From Endosaccharibacter trunci (GTDB lineage: Bacteria; Pseudomonadota; Alphaproteobacteria; Acetobacterales; Acetobacteraceae): 64,000 nt of DNA. Location of the stretch: positions 310,001-374,000 of the forward strand of contig JAMSKV010000001.1 of NCBI GenBank assembly GCA_024515975.1. The letters are read 5' to 3'. How positions within the stretch are numbered: the stretch's first letter is position 1; each line of letters starts with the position of its first letter. Of the stretch, positions 1-8,641 are shown piece after piece. Under the pieces are notes generated by a model, which ran no database searches, had not been told where the DNA came from, and worked only from the letters and a program-made list of their open reading frames with translations. The position numbers and the translations under genes were made by a program.

Positions 1-1185
1 CTTCTGGAGGTATTCGACTTCATCGCCTACGGCATCTTCGCTGTGGCGATCGGGCGATGCTTCTTTCCGTCCAAGGACGCCTATCTCAGCCTGCTTTTAT
101 CGGTCACCACGTTCGGGGTCGGCTTCGTCACCAGGCCGCTCGGCGCGCTGCTGATCGGCATTCTGGCCGACAGGCGCGGCCGGCGCGCGGGCATGATCGC
201 CTCGCTCGGGTTGATGGGGCTGGGCAGTCTCACCATCGCCGTTTTACCCGGCTACGCGACGCTCGGCATCGCCGCCCCCGTCCTGCTGCTGCTGGCGCGC
301 ATGATCCAGGGAATCGCCTGGGGCGCCGAAGCCGGCCCCGCCACGGCGTTCCTGCTCGAGAACGCGCCGCCTAGCCAGCGCGGCTATTTCGCCTCCTGGC
401 AATCGGCGAGCCAGATGCTGGCAGTGCTGCTGGCCGGTTCGATCGGTTTCCTGAGCGCGCTGCTCGGCGGCGAGGCGACGATGAACGCATGGGGTTGGCG
501 CATCCCGTTCGCCCTGGGCGTGCTGGTGGTCCCGGTCGGCCTTCTGCTGCGACGTGGCATGGAAGAGGCGCCGCGTCTCGCTGAAAGCAGCGCGGACGGC
601 GCATCCCTGTTCCAGTCCGGCTGGGTCGCGCTGGCCTGCGCCACGATGCTGGTGATCGCCGGAACCGTCAGCCAGTATTTCATCAACTACGTCACCACCT
701 ATGCGCTGACCTCGCTGCATCTGCCGGAGACCATCTCGTTCCTGGGCACCGTGATCGCGGGCGTGGTCGGAACGGCGGCGGCGCTCGGCGGCGGCGCGTT
801 GTCGGACCGGATCGGCCTGTTCCCGATCGTGGTGCTGCCGCGCATCCTGCTCGGGCTGCTGATCGTGCCGATGCTGGTGCTGCTGCAAGGGGTACCGGGC
901 TGGTGGAGCTTCGCGCTGGTGACGGCTTCGATCACGCTGCTGCAGGTGGGCAGCTTCGCCGCCAGCCTGCGCCTGCTGCTGGAACTGTTTCCGGCCCAGA
1001 AGCGCAGCACGGGGTTCGGATTGCTCTATGCGCTGGGCATTTCCGTGTTCGGCGGCACGGCGCAGATCGTGTTCACCTTCCTGATCCACTGGACCGGCAA
1101 TCCGGCCTCGCCCTCCTGGTATCTGGCGCTGGTGAACCTGCTCTGTGCCGGGGCGGGGATGGTGCTGATCAGAGGGCGCCGATGA
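1..1185 (+). CDS. MHS-family MFS transporter, 5' end missing
   Basis: Twelve-helix major facilitator of the metabolite:H+ symporter (ProP/ShiA-like) type, probably importing an organic acid or osmolyte across the inner membrane. The reading frame is open from base 1. The residues before the first internal start (LLEVFDFIAYGIFAVAIG) match the LEFFDF..YG..A helix-1 signature of the family, so the gene begins upstream of the window. The loop motif GILADRRGRRAG between helices 2 and 3 and the RMIQGIAWGAEAG segment of helix 4 are typical. Its stop overlaps the ATG of the next gene (ATGA), suggesting co-translation with the glycosyltransferase. The substrate cannot be read from sequence. Confidence 0.88.
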   Translation, partial: LLEVFDFIAYGIFAVAIGRCFFPSKDAYLSLLLSVTTFGVGFVTRPLGALLIGILADRRGRRAGMIASLGLMGLGSLTIAVLPGYATLGIAAPVLLLLARMIQGIAWGAEAGPATAFLLENAPPSQRGYFASWQSASQMLAVLLAGSIGFLSALLGGEATMNAWGWRIPFALGVLVVPVGLLLRRGMEEAPRLAESSADGASLFQSGWVALACATMLVIAGTVSQYFINYVTTYALTSLHLPETISFLGTVIAGVVGTAAALGGGALSDRIGLFPIVVLPRILLGLLIVPMLVLLQGVPGWWSFALVTASITLLQVGSFAASLRLLLELFPAQKRSTGFGLLYALGISVFGGTAQIVFTFLIHWTGNPASPSWYLALVNLLCAGAGMVLIRGRR

Positions 1186-1943
1186 TCTCCGGCCGTCGGG
1201 TCGCCGTGGTTCTGCCGGCCTACAATGCGGCGCGCACGCTGGAACGCACCTGCGCGGAGATCCCCCGCGACGTCGTCGATGACGTGATCCTGTGCGACGA
1301 TGCCAGCCGGGACGAAACGGTGCGGATCGCCGAGGCGCTCGGCCTGCACGTGATCCGGCACGACCGCAATCGCGGCTATGGCGGCAACCAGAAGACCTGC
1401 TACGCTGCAGCCCTGGAGCGCGGCGCCGATATCGTGGTGATGCTGCACCCGGACTATCAATATACCCCGACCCTGGTGCCGGCGATGGCGGCGATGCTGG
1501 CCTCCGGACAGTATGACGGGGTTTTGGCGTCGCGCATTCTGGGCAAGGGCGCGCTCGCCGGCGGCATGCCGCGCTATAAATACGTCGCCAATCGCGTGCT
1601 GACGCTGACGCAGAACATCCTGATGGGCGCGAAGCTGTCCGAATATCACAGCGGCTATCGCGCCTGGAGCCGCGCGGTGCTGGAACGGCTTCCGCTTGAT
1701 CGCTGCTCGGACGATTTCGTGTTCGACAACCAGATGCTGGCCCAGGCGCTCGCGCTGGGTTTCCGGATCGGCGAGATTTCGTGCCCGACCAAGTATTTTG
1801 CGGAAGCGTCCTCGATCAATCTGAGGCGTTCGGTCGTCTATGGACTCGGCGTTCTCGAGACATCGGCCCGATACGGGCTGTATCGTTTCGGCCTTCGCCG
1901 CGATCGCCTGTTCAGCACGGACTCGTCTCAGAACACACCGTAG
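1182..1943 (+). CDS. Family 2 glycosyltransferase (DPM1-like)
   Basis: Predicted 253-residue GT-A fold glycosyltransferase, resembling polyprenyl-phosphate mannose/glucose synthases. The N-terminal VVLPAYNAARTLE nucleotide-binding strand, the CDDASRDET motif, the RNRGYGGNQ segment and HPDYQY (in place of a plain DXD) are visible. There is no obvious C-terminal membrane anchor. The start is the ATG overlapping the upstream transporter stop. The last 16 bases overlap tail-to-tail with the oppositely oriented DUF2142 gene, so no terminator fits between them. The neighbouring DUF2142 and YfhO-like membrane proteins suggest a lipid-linked sugar pathway, but that link is inference. Confidence 0.87.
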   Translation: MISGRRVAVVLPAYNAARTLERTCAEIPRDVVDDVILCDDASRDETVRIAEALGLHVIRHDRNRGYGGNQKTCYAAALERGADIVVMLHPDYQYTPTLVPAMAAMLASGQYDGVLASRILGKGALAGGMPRYKYVANRVLTLTQNILMGAKLSEYHSGYRAWSRAVLERLPLDRCSDDFVFDNQMLAQALALGFRIGEISCPTKYFAEASSINLRRSVVYGLGVLETSARYGLYRFGLRRDRLFSTDSSQNTP

Positions 1944-3298
1944 CGCACGATGACCGCTCTGATCGTTACCGCTACCGACAGAAGCGGAAACGAGGCAATG
2001 ACCAGCAGGATCGCCCGGGGCGGGACGGTCCGTTTCGGCAGCACAAACAGCAGCGCCGGGGCCAGCGCCAGGAAATAGCGCCCCTGCACGCCTTCAACCC
2101 GAGGGCCGCCGATCGGGCTCCAGTCCAGATACTGCGCGGCGTAGATGAGGCCGATCGCGGTCACGATCGCCAGCGCCGCCACGGCCGGCCGCAACGGGTT
2201 CCGATCCGGACGACAACCGCCGGACCAGGTCGCAGCTGTCAGCAGAACGATTCCGGCCAGGGCGTAAAACAGGTTCGGCAAGGTGGTATCGAGCCAGCCA
2301 AGCACGCCGATGAACTCCCGCCCGACGGGCAATCCGTTCACCAGTTCCAGATGCAGCGTGTTCCAGGCCACGTGGAGCACAGAAGCAGGATGCTGCCGGA
2401 TCGCCGCGAGTTGGGCAGCGATATGCGCCGGTGCCTCCGGCGGCAGGGTGAGGCGTGCAGTCAATGCCGTCCAGCCAAAGACACCGGCGGCGACGAACCC
2501 TGCACCGGCGGCGCGCTCGATCCAGCAGCGTGACGATACCAGCAAAGGCAGGACGCAGAGTGGCAGGTAAGGTGGTCGCGCCATCGCCACCGCCGTCAGC
2601 AGCACGCAGCCGACGATGAACGCGGGCCGTTTCTCGCGCGCCAGCAGAACGATACCGAGTGCAGAACAGCCAATCATCAGACCGTCCTGCGATACGGCGG
2701 CAAACAGGCCGAGCGTCATTGGCAGGCAGAGCAGCGTGAACAGGAATGGCGAGAAACGGCCGGCAAGCGCGATCGCCGCACTGGCGACGGCGATGCTGGC
2801 GAATGCCGTCAGCAGACGACCGAGCAGGATCGAGTGCCATTCACTGGCATGGAGGAACGCGCCAAGTCGGAAGCCGATCGCCGCCGGAACGTAGAAGACG
2901 GGCGGATAGATCGCCGTGTTCGGGAAATCCATCCAGACGCGTCTGCCTGTCGGAATCGTCGTGGCGGCAGCCCGCATCGGTGCGTCCACTTTTCGAAATG
3001 GATGAAACTTTAGCGGTAGAAAGGCCGCGTCGAGTTCGGATAGCCCCTGGCTGACCACGGCCCCCGCGGTGCCGCCATCCGCGTTGCGTTGGTCGATGAG
3101 AACGCCGTGCGCGATCGACTCTGCCCTGGCCGCATGGGCGCCCTCATCCGCAGCCTGGAGCGGCGGCATGATCACCGCAATCGCGATCGTCGCGAACAGC
3201 GCGTAGCAGGCGAACAGAAACGCGAGATGCCCGGCAGTCTTCGGCCGCAACAAGTGCAGCAAACGGGGCAATTTTGTGGTCAACGCACAACGACGCAC
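1928..3298 (-). CDS. DUF2142 family polytopic membrane protein
   Basis: About 456 residues and ten or more hydrophobic helices. Near the N-terminus the PPLQAADEGAHAARAE segment resembles the P...PDE..H..RA signature of DUF2142, a GT-C-like membrane family associated with surface glycan genes. The start chosen is a GTG 16 bases after the stop of the upstream YfhO-like gene. A longer open frame continues inside that gene, but its translation has no membrane character. An internal TTG at 3283 is also possible, and neither start has a strong Shine-Dalgarno. Likely co-transcribed with purM-purN-yfhO. The 3' end overlaps the GT2 gene by 16 bases. The exact function of the family is not established. 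Confidence 0.78.
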   Translation of the reverse strand: MRRCALTTKLPRLLHLLRPKTAGHLAFLFACYALFATIAIAVIMPPLQAADEGAHAARAESIAHGVLIDQRNADGGTAGAVVSQGLSELDAAFLPLKFHPFRKVDAPMRAAATTIPTGRRVWMDFPNTAIYPPVFYVPAAIGFRLGAFLHASEWHSILLGRLLTAFASIAVASAAIALAGRFSPFLFTLLCLPMTLGLFAAVSQDGLMIGCSALGIVLLAREKRPAFIVGCVLLTAVAMARPPYLPLCVLPLLVSSRCWIERAAGAGFVAAGVFGWTALTARLTLPPEAPAHIAAQLAAIRQHPASVLHVAWNTLHLELVNGLPVGREFIGVLGWLDTTLPNLFYALAGIVLLTAATWSGGCRPDRNPLRPAVAALAIVTAIGLIYAAQYLDWSPIGGPRVEGVQGRYFLALAPALLFVLPKRTVPPRAILLVIASFPLLSVAVTIRAVIVRYGVF

Positions 3299-3314
3299 GG
3301 GCAAGTTGGAAGGG

Positions 3315-5939
3315 TCACCGCAATACCCTCCGTCTCCGCACGTTCCACCCCAACAGTCCCAGTCCCGCCAGTGACGCGAGCACGGCGAGCCCGATATGAG
3401 GGGGCGCATAGCGAAAACGGATCGCGGCGTGGCCGGCCGGGAGAGGTATCGACTGGAACGTGTCTGCATCCGCTGGGATGATCGTGGTTGGTATGCCATC
3501 TACTGTGGCGGTCCATCCTGGATAGAACAGCTCCCGGCGCAGGAGCCGCGCCGGAGCCGCGCAGTCGCTCTCCATTTCGTCGAAACCCCGAACTGCGATC
3601 CGGCAGTCCGCGCCGCTTGTTTCTGCATAGGGCGACGGATGCGGCAGGCGGAGCACAGCACTTGATCCGTCGTCGAACGCGACCGGCAGGGGCGCGCCGG
3701 CCGCCCGGTAGCCGAACACCATGAACGGCGCCGGGCCACCCTGCATTGGGATCTCCCAAACCGCGAGGCTACCGCGGCGCAGATGCGACCTAAGCGTGAA
3801 CGTCAGGCGGTCATTGGCAGTGACCTGCAGATCGAGCGACGGGCCGAACCAGAGCGTGTTGTTGTCGACGGCACCGTCGAGATCGGCCTGCAAGGTTCGG
3901 CAGGCGCCCGACACGCAAACATCGAGCGCGAGCGTGCCCGAAGGCCGCGTGCCGTATGTCCCCAAAACCAGACCGAGACGCTCCAGCGTTGCATCTCCCG
4001 TCGGGAGCGCCAGCGTGCCGGACAGGATGGTGCCGTCCGGGATCGGCTTCGGGACGCGCGTGCCTTGTTGCGCGCCTGACGGGGCGATCTCGTCCCGTAA
4101 CGGATCGGCGCCGTGCGGCACCAGCAGATCGCTGACCCCCAAACGCTCCAGGCGCGCGATATGCGCGGCTGCGGTCAACTGCGGCATAAGCGGGTCGGGG
4201 ACAGGCGCGCTGAATCCGCCGAGCCTGTCCCCAAACAAACCCGTCGGGTCCATGTCCGGATCCAGGTCGCGACGCATGCGCGTCGCCAAGGCCTTCGGCA
4301 CCGGGACATAGGCGTAATTCAGCATTGGCACGCCGAAGAACGCGCCGTAGTTCGGCGCCATGCGCGACAGGCCGTAGCCGCGCCCCGTCGGGCCGAGATC
4401 GTGGCGCAGGAACGCTACCGCCCTAGTGTCGATCGTGCCATGCAGTGTCCCGGACAGAACGGGCAGGGCGAACAGCGTCACCGCATCCACCGCCAGCACG
4501 AAAGCGGCCGCAGCCGGTCGGCGCCAGCAGGCCAGGAACGTCACGAGCGACAACACGGCCCAGACGAGCGCGCCTGCCATATAGGCACGGTAATTCGGCG
4601 CATGCCCGGCCAGGAGGGCGTGCACGGACGGCCAAGCCACCACCAGCGCCCAGCCGCCAGCCAGAGCGGACAGAAGCAGCAGAAGCGGCGCAATGAATCG
4701 GCTAGGCCGGATATCCTGGGCCAGATCGTCCAGGAACAGCGCCGCCAGCAACATCAAAGAGAACTGCCAGCCGGGCGAGGCATACACGTAGAACATGGTC
4801 TGGCGGATGAAGGGGATAAGGTCGAATGCCTGGCTGATTCCAGGCACTCCCGCCGCCTTCAGCAGGCTGAGCAGAATCCAGACGCCCAACGCCATCCTGA
4901 GTGGTCGCTGCCTTCCGCCCCGGCACAGCAGCGATGCCCCGCCGGCCACCGCCAGCAGCAGATCGCAATAGCCGCCGGTATGCCACCAGAGATCGGTCAG
5001 GATTCCCAAAGTTTCCGTGCTGTACTGGATCGGACCGAACAGATACGGAAACAGCAGCATCGCGTAGGAGGCGCGTAACAGATGCGTCCCGGCGAAGTCG
5101 GTGTTCTGTCCCACGAGCGACACCTGAAGCGATTCCGCGAACGGCAGCCAAGCCGGTGCGCTCAGCAGCAATCCGGTAATTCCGCCGATAGCGATGCGCA
5201 GTGCGAGACGCCACCCGTCCCGACGGGCCTGCGCGATCCGCAATCCGGCCACAACCAGGGCAACCAGGCCGTCCATGAAGGCGGTCTCGGGAAATCCCGC
5301 ATAGATCGAACCGGCGATTGCGATCGCGATCCATCCCCAGTTGCCGGCATGGCGGCTCCGCCGGGCGCGTGCTGTACGTTCGATGCCCAGAACCAGCAGG
5401 GGCAGAAAAGGCACCGGCATGATCGGCCCATGTGCGAACCAGGCCAGCGTACCGCCGAATTCGAACATTACGGCGCCGGCCAGAACCGGCACACGGCGGA
5501 GTCCGTATTCCCGCAGCAACGCCGCCATGAACACGCCGGACAGGATCTGCATCGCGATCTTGAGCAGCAGAACGCCGTTGTCGAAATGCAGCAGCAATAC
5601 GAAGGGCAGGTATAAGGCGGAGTTCTGCATCTCGGCGGCCAGCGGCATGCCGAGCGCGGTGAAATGGTTCCACCAGGGCACATGACCGTGGAGCCACTGC
5701 TCCGCCGCCAGATGGCCGAGCGCCTGGGTGGTCGCGCCGCTATTGCCATCCACCCAGCCCGGATCGCCACGCAGGAGCGAGGCTACAGGGCCGGGCGGTA
5801 TGGCGGCTTCCCGGAAGATCGGATCGGCACTGAGCCAGCCGGTCAGCGCCGGCAACTGGATCAGGAATGGCAGGAACAGCAGCAGAAGCAGTTCGGGCGC
5901 GAGAATCCGACGCGTGCTCTCGTGACGAACGCTCGTCAC
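3315..5939 (-). CDS. YfhO-like large membrane protein
   Basis: Predicted 874-residue protein with around a dozen helices, followed by a large beta-rich extracytoplasmic region and a final C-terminal helix. The N-terminal region (WWNHFTALGMPLAAEMQNSALYL) and the C-terminal ELFYPGWTATVDG plus FRYAP pattern match the YfhO family, which is linked to glycosylation of surface polymers such as lipoteichoic acid in Firmicutes. GTG start; its first four bases overlap the purN stop (GTGA), so it is probably translated together with the purine gene. With the following DUF2142 protein it forms a two-gene membrane glycosylation module. The substrate is unknown. Confidence 0.8.
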   Translation of the reverse strand: MTSVRHESTRRILAPELLLLLFLPFLIQLPALTGWLSADPIFREAAIPPGPVASLLRGDPGWVDGNSGATTQALGHLAAEQWLHGHVPWWNHFTALGMPLAAEMQNSALYLPFVLLLHFDNGVLLLKIAMQILSGVFMAALLREYGLRRVPVLAGAVMFEFGGTLAWFAHGPIMPVPFLPLLVLGIERTARARRSRHAGNWGWIAIAIAGSIYAGFPETAFMDGLVALVVAGLRIAQARRDGWRLALRIAIGGITGLLLSAPAWLPFAESLQVSLVGQNTDFAGTHLLRASYAMLLFPYLFGPIQYSTETLGILTDLWWHTGGYCDLLLAVAGGASLLCRGGRQRPLRMALGVWILLSLLKAAGVPGISQAFDLIPFIRQTMFYVYASPGWQFSLMLLAALFLDDLAQDIRPSRFIAPLLLLLSALAGGWALVVAWPSVHALLAGHAPNYRAYMAGALVWAVLSLVTFLACWRRPAAAAFVLAVDAVTLFALPVLSGTLHGTIDTRAVAFLRHDLGPTGRGYGLSRMAPNYGAFFGVPMLNYAYVPVPKALATRMRRDLDPDMDPTGLFGDRLGGFSAPVPDPLMPQLTAAAHIARLERLGVSDLLVPHGADPLRDEIAPSGAQQGTRVPKPIPDGTILSGTLALPTGDATLERLGLVLGTYGTRPSGTLALDVCVSGACRTLQADLDGAVDNNTLWFGPSLDLQVTANDRLTFTLRSHLRRGSLAVWEIPMQGGPAPFMVFGYRAAGAPLPVAFDDGSSAVLRLPHPSPYAETSGADCRIAVRGFDEMESDCAAPARLLRRELFYPGWTATVDGIPTTIIPADADTFQSIPLPAGHAAIRFRYAPPHIGLAVLASLAGLGLLGWNVRRRRVLR

Positions 5940-6538
5940 GACAGGATAAGCGGCGATCGCTCGCCTCGCGCATGCCGCGCCAGCATCGCCGGATACAGCC
6001 GGTGCTCCTCCGCCAGCACGCGCGCGGCCAGCGTGTCCGGCGTATCGCCGTCCAGCACCGGCACGGCGGCCTGGCCCAGGATCGGCCCTTCGTCCATCAC
6101 CTCGGTCACCAGATGCACGGTGCAGCCATGCTGCTTTTCGCCTGCTTTCAGAACGCGCTCATGCGTGTGCAGGCCGGGATAGGCCGGCAGCAGGCTCGGA
6201 TGGATGTTCAGCATCCGCCCGGCCCAGCGTCCGGTCAGAAACGGGGTCAGCAGGCGCATATAGCCGGCCAGGCAGACGCATTCGATGCCGGCCTCCGAGA
6301 GTGCCGCGTCGATGGCGCGCTCATGCGCCTCGCGGTCGCCGCGATAGGGGCGGTGGTCGATCGCCAGCGCGGCGATCCCGGCGTCGCGCGCCGTCTGCAG
6401 CCCGGCCGCGTCCGGCTTGTTGCTCAGCACCAGAACGATCTCGGCCGGAAACGCCGGATCGCGCGCGGCCTCGATCAGGGCTTCCATATTGGAGCCGCGG
6501 CCACTGATCAGCACCGCGACACGCGTCCGGACGCTCAT
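5936..6538 (-). CDS. purN: Phosphoribosylglycinamide formyltransferase
   Basis: 200-residue GAR transformylase of de novo purine synthesis: transfers the formyl group of 10-formyltetrahydrofolate to GAR in the cytoplasm. The N-terminal VAVLISGRGSNMEAL phosphate-binding loop, NIHPSLLPAYPG (catalytic N111 and H113) and VMDEGPIL (D149) are present, and length is normal for the family. The ATG lies 7 bases after the purM stop, the usual purM-purN arrangement. The 3' end is fused by a GTGA overlap to a YfhO-like membrane protein gene, which is unusual. Confidence 0.96.
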   Translation of the reverse strand: MSVRTRVAVLISGRGSNMEALIEAARDPAFPAEIVLVLSNKPDAAGLQTARDAGIAALAIDHRPYRGDREAHERAIDAALSEAGIECVCLAGYMRLLTPFLTGRWAGRMLNIHPSLLPAYPGLHTHERVLKAGEKQHGCTVHLVTEVMDEGPILGQAAVPVLDGDTPDTLAARVLAEEHRLYPAMLARHARGERSPLILS

Positions 6539-6545
6539 TCCGCGA

Positions 6546-7619
6546 TCAGCCGCGAAAGTGCGGCTGGGCCGTGAAACGCAAGGCTGGCGCGCCCTCCGGA
6601 TCGCTCGCTGCCTCGATCCGCCCGATCAGGGAGAACGGGATCCCCAACTCGCTCAATAGCGAGGAACTGGTCTGCACGTCCGACACCACGAGGCACATGC
6701 CGACGCCGCAATTGAAGACGCGCAGCATCTCCTCGTCCGCCACGTTGCCGGTCTCGGCCAACCAGCGGAACACCGGCGGCAGCGTCCAGCTTTCGCCATC
6801 CAGCACCGCCACCACGCCCTGCGGCAGGACGCGCGGCAGGTTGCCGGGCAGGCCGCCGCCTGTGATGTGGGCGGCGCCGCGCAGCAGCCCTTCGCGATGC
6901 AGCGCCAGCGTCTCCTTCACATAAAGGCGCGTCGGCTCCATCAGCGCCTCGCCCAGCGTGCGTCCGGACGCGAACGGGGCGGGGGCCGACCAGTCGAGAC
7001 CGGTGGCCGACACGATCGCCCGCACCAGCGAGAAACCGTTGGAATGCACGCCGCTGGACGGCAGAGCGAGAATAGAATCGCCGGCCGAGATCCGCCCCGG
7101 CAGCAGCGCGCCGCGCTCCGCGGCGCCCACGGAGAACCCGGCCAGGTCGTAATGCCCCGGCGCATACATGCCGGGCATCTCCGCCGTCTCGCCGCCCACG
7201 AGGGCGCAGCCGGACTGCCGGCAGCCTTCCGCGATGCCTGCCACAACCTTGGCGGCATCGGCGACGGCCAGCTTGCCGGTCGCGAAATAGTCCAGAAAGA
7301 ACAAAGGTTCCGCGCCCTGCACCACCAGGTCGTTCACGCACATCGCCACCAGATCGATGCCGACCGTCGCGTGCTGCCCGGTCTCGATCGCCAGCATCAG
7401 CTTGGTGCCGACGCCGTCGGTGCAGGACACCAGCACAGGGTCGTGGAACCCTGCCGCCTTCAGATCGAACAGCGCGCCGAATCCGCCCAGCCCGCCCATG
7501 GTTCCGGGCCGGTCGGTCGCCTTCGCCGCCGGCTTGATCGCGTCCACCAGCGCATCGCCGGCTTCGATATCGACGCCCGCGTCGCGATAGGACACGCCCG
7601 GCTTGGATTCGGTGGTCAT
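6546..7619 (-). CDS. purM: Phosphoribosylformylglycinamidine cyclo-ligase
   Basis: AIR synthetase, the fifth step of purine synthesis, forming the imidazole ring from FGAM with ATP. The 357-residue protein starts [15 protein letters not shown] and carries the [10 protein letters not shown] and [19 protein letters not shown] signatures of the PurM/AIRS superfamily. The ATG at 7619 is preceded by GGGAG at good spacing; a longer open frame upstream adds five residues without family similarity. Followed by purN after 7 bases. Divergent from hdaA, with about 245 bases between the start codons. Confidence 0.96.
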   Translation of the reverse strand: MTTESKPGVSYRDAGVDIEAGDALVDAIKPAAKATDRPGTMGGLGGFGALFDLKAAGFHDPVLVSCTDGVGTKLMLAIETGQHATVGIDLVAMCVNDLVVQGAEPLFFLDYFATGKLAVADAAKVVAGIAEGCRQSGCALVGGETAEMPGMYAPGHYDLAGFSVGAAERGALLPGRISAGDSILALPSSGVHSNGFSLVRAIVSATGLDWSAPAPFASGRTLGEALMEPTRLYVKETLALHREGLLRGAAHITGGGLPGNLPRVLPQGVVAVLDGESWTLPPVFRWLAETGNVADEEMLRVFNCGVGMCLVVSDVQTSSSLLSELGIPFSLIGRIEAASDPEGAPALRFTAQPHFRG

Positions 7620-7865
7620 GACGAGCTCCCGCAACGATTGGAACGGCTGGGCGGAAGGGGATCGAAGCGCCGGCCCGTATCCGCTAATAGTCAGCGCTCA
7701 CTTAAGGCAGACGGGGCGGCGCGCAAAGCGGTGCGGCGGCGGGACGAACAGCACGGCGCACAGGCAGGCGGCCAGACGGCCTCCGTTTGCGGCAGCCACG
7801 GGAACGGGCAGGCCGTCCCGAAAGCGCTTTCTGAGGCGCGCCCCGGAGCACGCCCTGAAGCAGGC

Positions 7866-8621
7866 TTGGGGGAGCGTCCGGCCACGAATCCGGTCGGGCG
7901 CCAGCTCGCGCTGCCGTTCGCGCACAGGCCCCGATTCGAGCGCGCCGACTTCCTGCGCGCGCCCTCCAACGCCGCCGCCCTGGCCTGGCTCGATCCCGCT
8001 TCCGCCACGGGCTGGCCACAGAACCGCCTGGCGCTCTGGGGCGAGGCCGGCAGCGGCAAGACCCATCTGCTTCACGTCTGGGCGGCGGAACACGAGGCGC
8101 TGTTGCTGCCGGGCACCGCCCTGCGCGGTTTCGCCCTGCCGAGCCGCCCCGGCCGGCCGAAGCGCTGGCGCGCGATCGCCGTGGACGATGCCGACGAGGC
8201 CACGGACGAAGCCGCCCTGCTGCACCTGCTGAACGCCGCCGCGGAGGCCGGGCTGCCGGTTCTGCTCACGGCGCGCGCGGCGCCGTCGCGCTGGAGCACC
8301 GGCCTCGCCGATCTTGCCAGCCGCCTGCGTGCAATCCATTCCGTGCCGATCGGCCAGCCGGACGAGGCCATGTTGCGGATTCTGCTGCTGCGCCTTTTGG
8401 TGGAGCGGCAGCTCGTGGTGGCGCCCTCGGTGGTGGACTGGCTGCTGGCCCGCCTGCCGCGCACCGCGGGCGCCATGCGCGACGCCGCGCGCGCGCTGGA
8501 CGAAGCCGCCCTGGCCTCCGGCCGTCGCGTCACCCGTGCGCTCGCGGCCGCCGTGCTGGACGATCCGCCGCGCTGGTTCGCCGAGGAGCCGGAGGAGTTG
8601 GGGGCGGCGCGCCTGATCTGA
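7866..8621 (+). CDS. hdaA: DnaA-related regulator HdaA/Hda
   Basis: Short DnaA AAA+ paralogue expected to bind the sliding clamp and promote hydrolysis of DnaA-bound ATP after replication starts. The clamp-binding hexapeptide QLALPF sits at residues 13-18 of the TTG-started product, followed by Walker A GEAGSGKT (about 59-66), a VDDAD Walker B and a C-terminal AAA+ lid. There is no DnaA DNA-binding domain, as in the family. The start is uncertain: TTG at 7866 gives 251 residues with the usual short leader, while an in-frame GTG at 7731 adds 45 low-complexity residues. Lies beside purMN, a common alphaproteobacterial order. Confidence 0.85.
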   Translation: MGERPATNPVGRQLALPFAHRPRFERADFLRAPSNAAALAWLDPASATGWPQNRLALWGEAGSGKTHLLHVWAAEHEALLLPGTALRGFALPSRPGRPKRWRAIAVDDADEATDEAALLHLLNAAAEAGLPVLLTARAAPSRWSTGLADLASRLRAIHSVPIGQPDEAMLRILLLRLLVERQLVVAPSVVDWLLARLPRTAGAMRDAARALDEAALASGRRVTRALAAAVLDDPPRWFAEEPEELGAARLI

Positions 8622-8641
8622 TCCGGACGGCCGGCGATCGG

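Noticed and set aside
6867..7865. Long 5' extension of the hdaA frame
   Set aside because: It runs antisense through purM and has no family similarity before the QLALPF clamp motif; a TTG at 7866 or GTG at 7731 is more reasonable.
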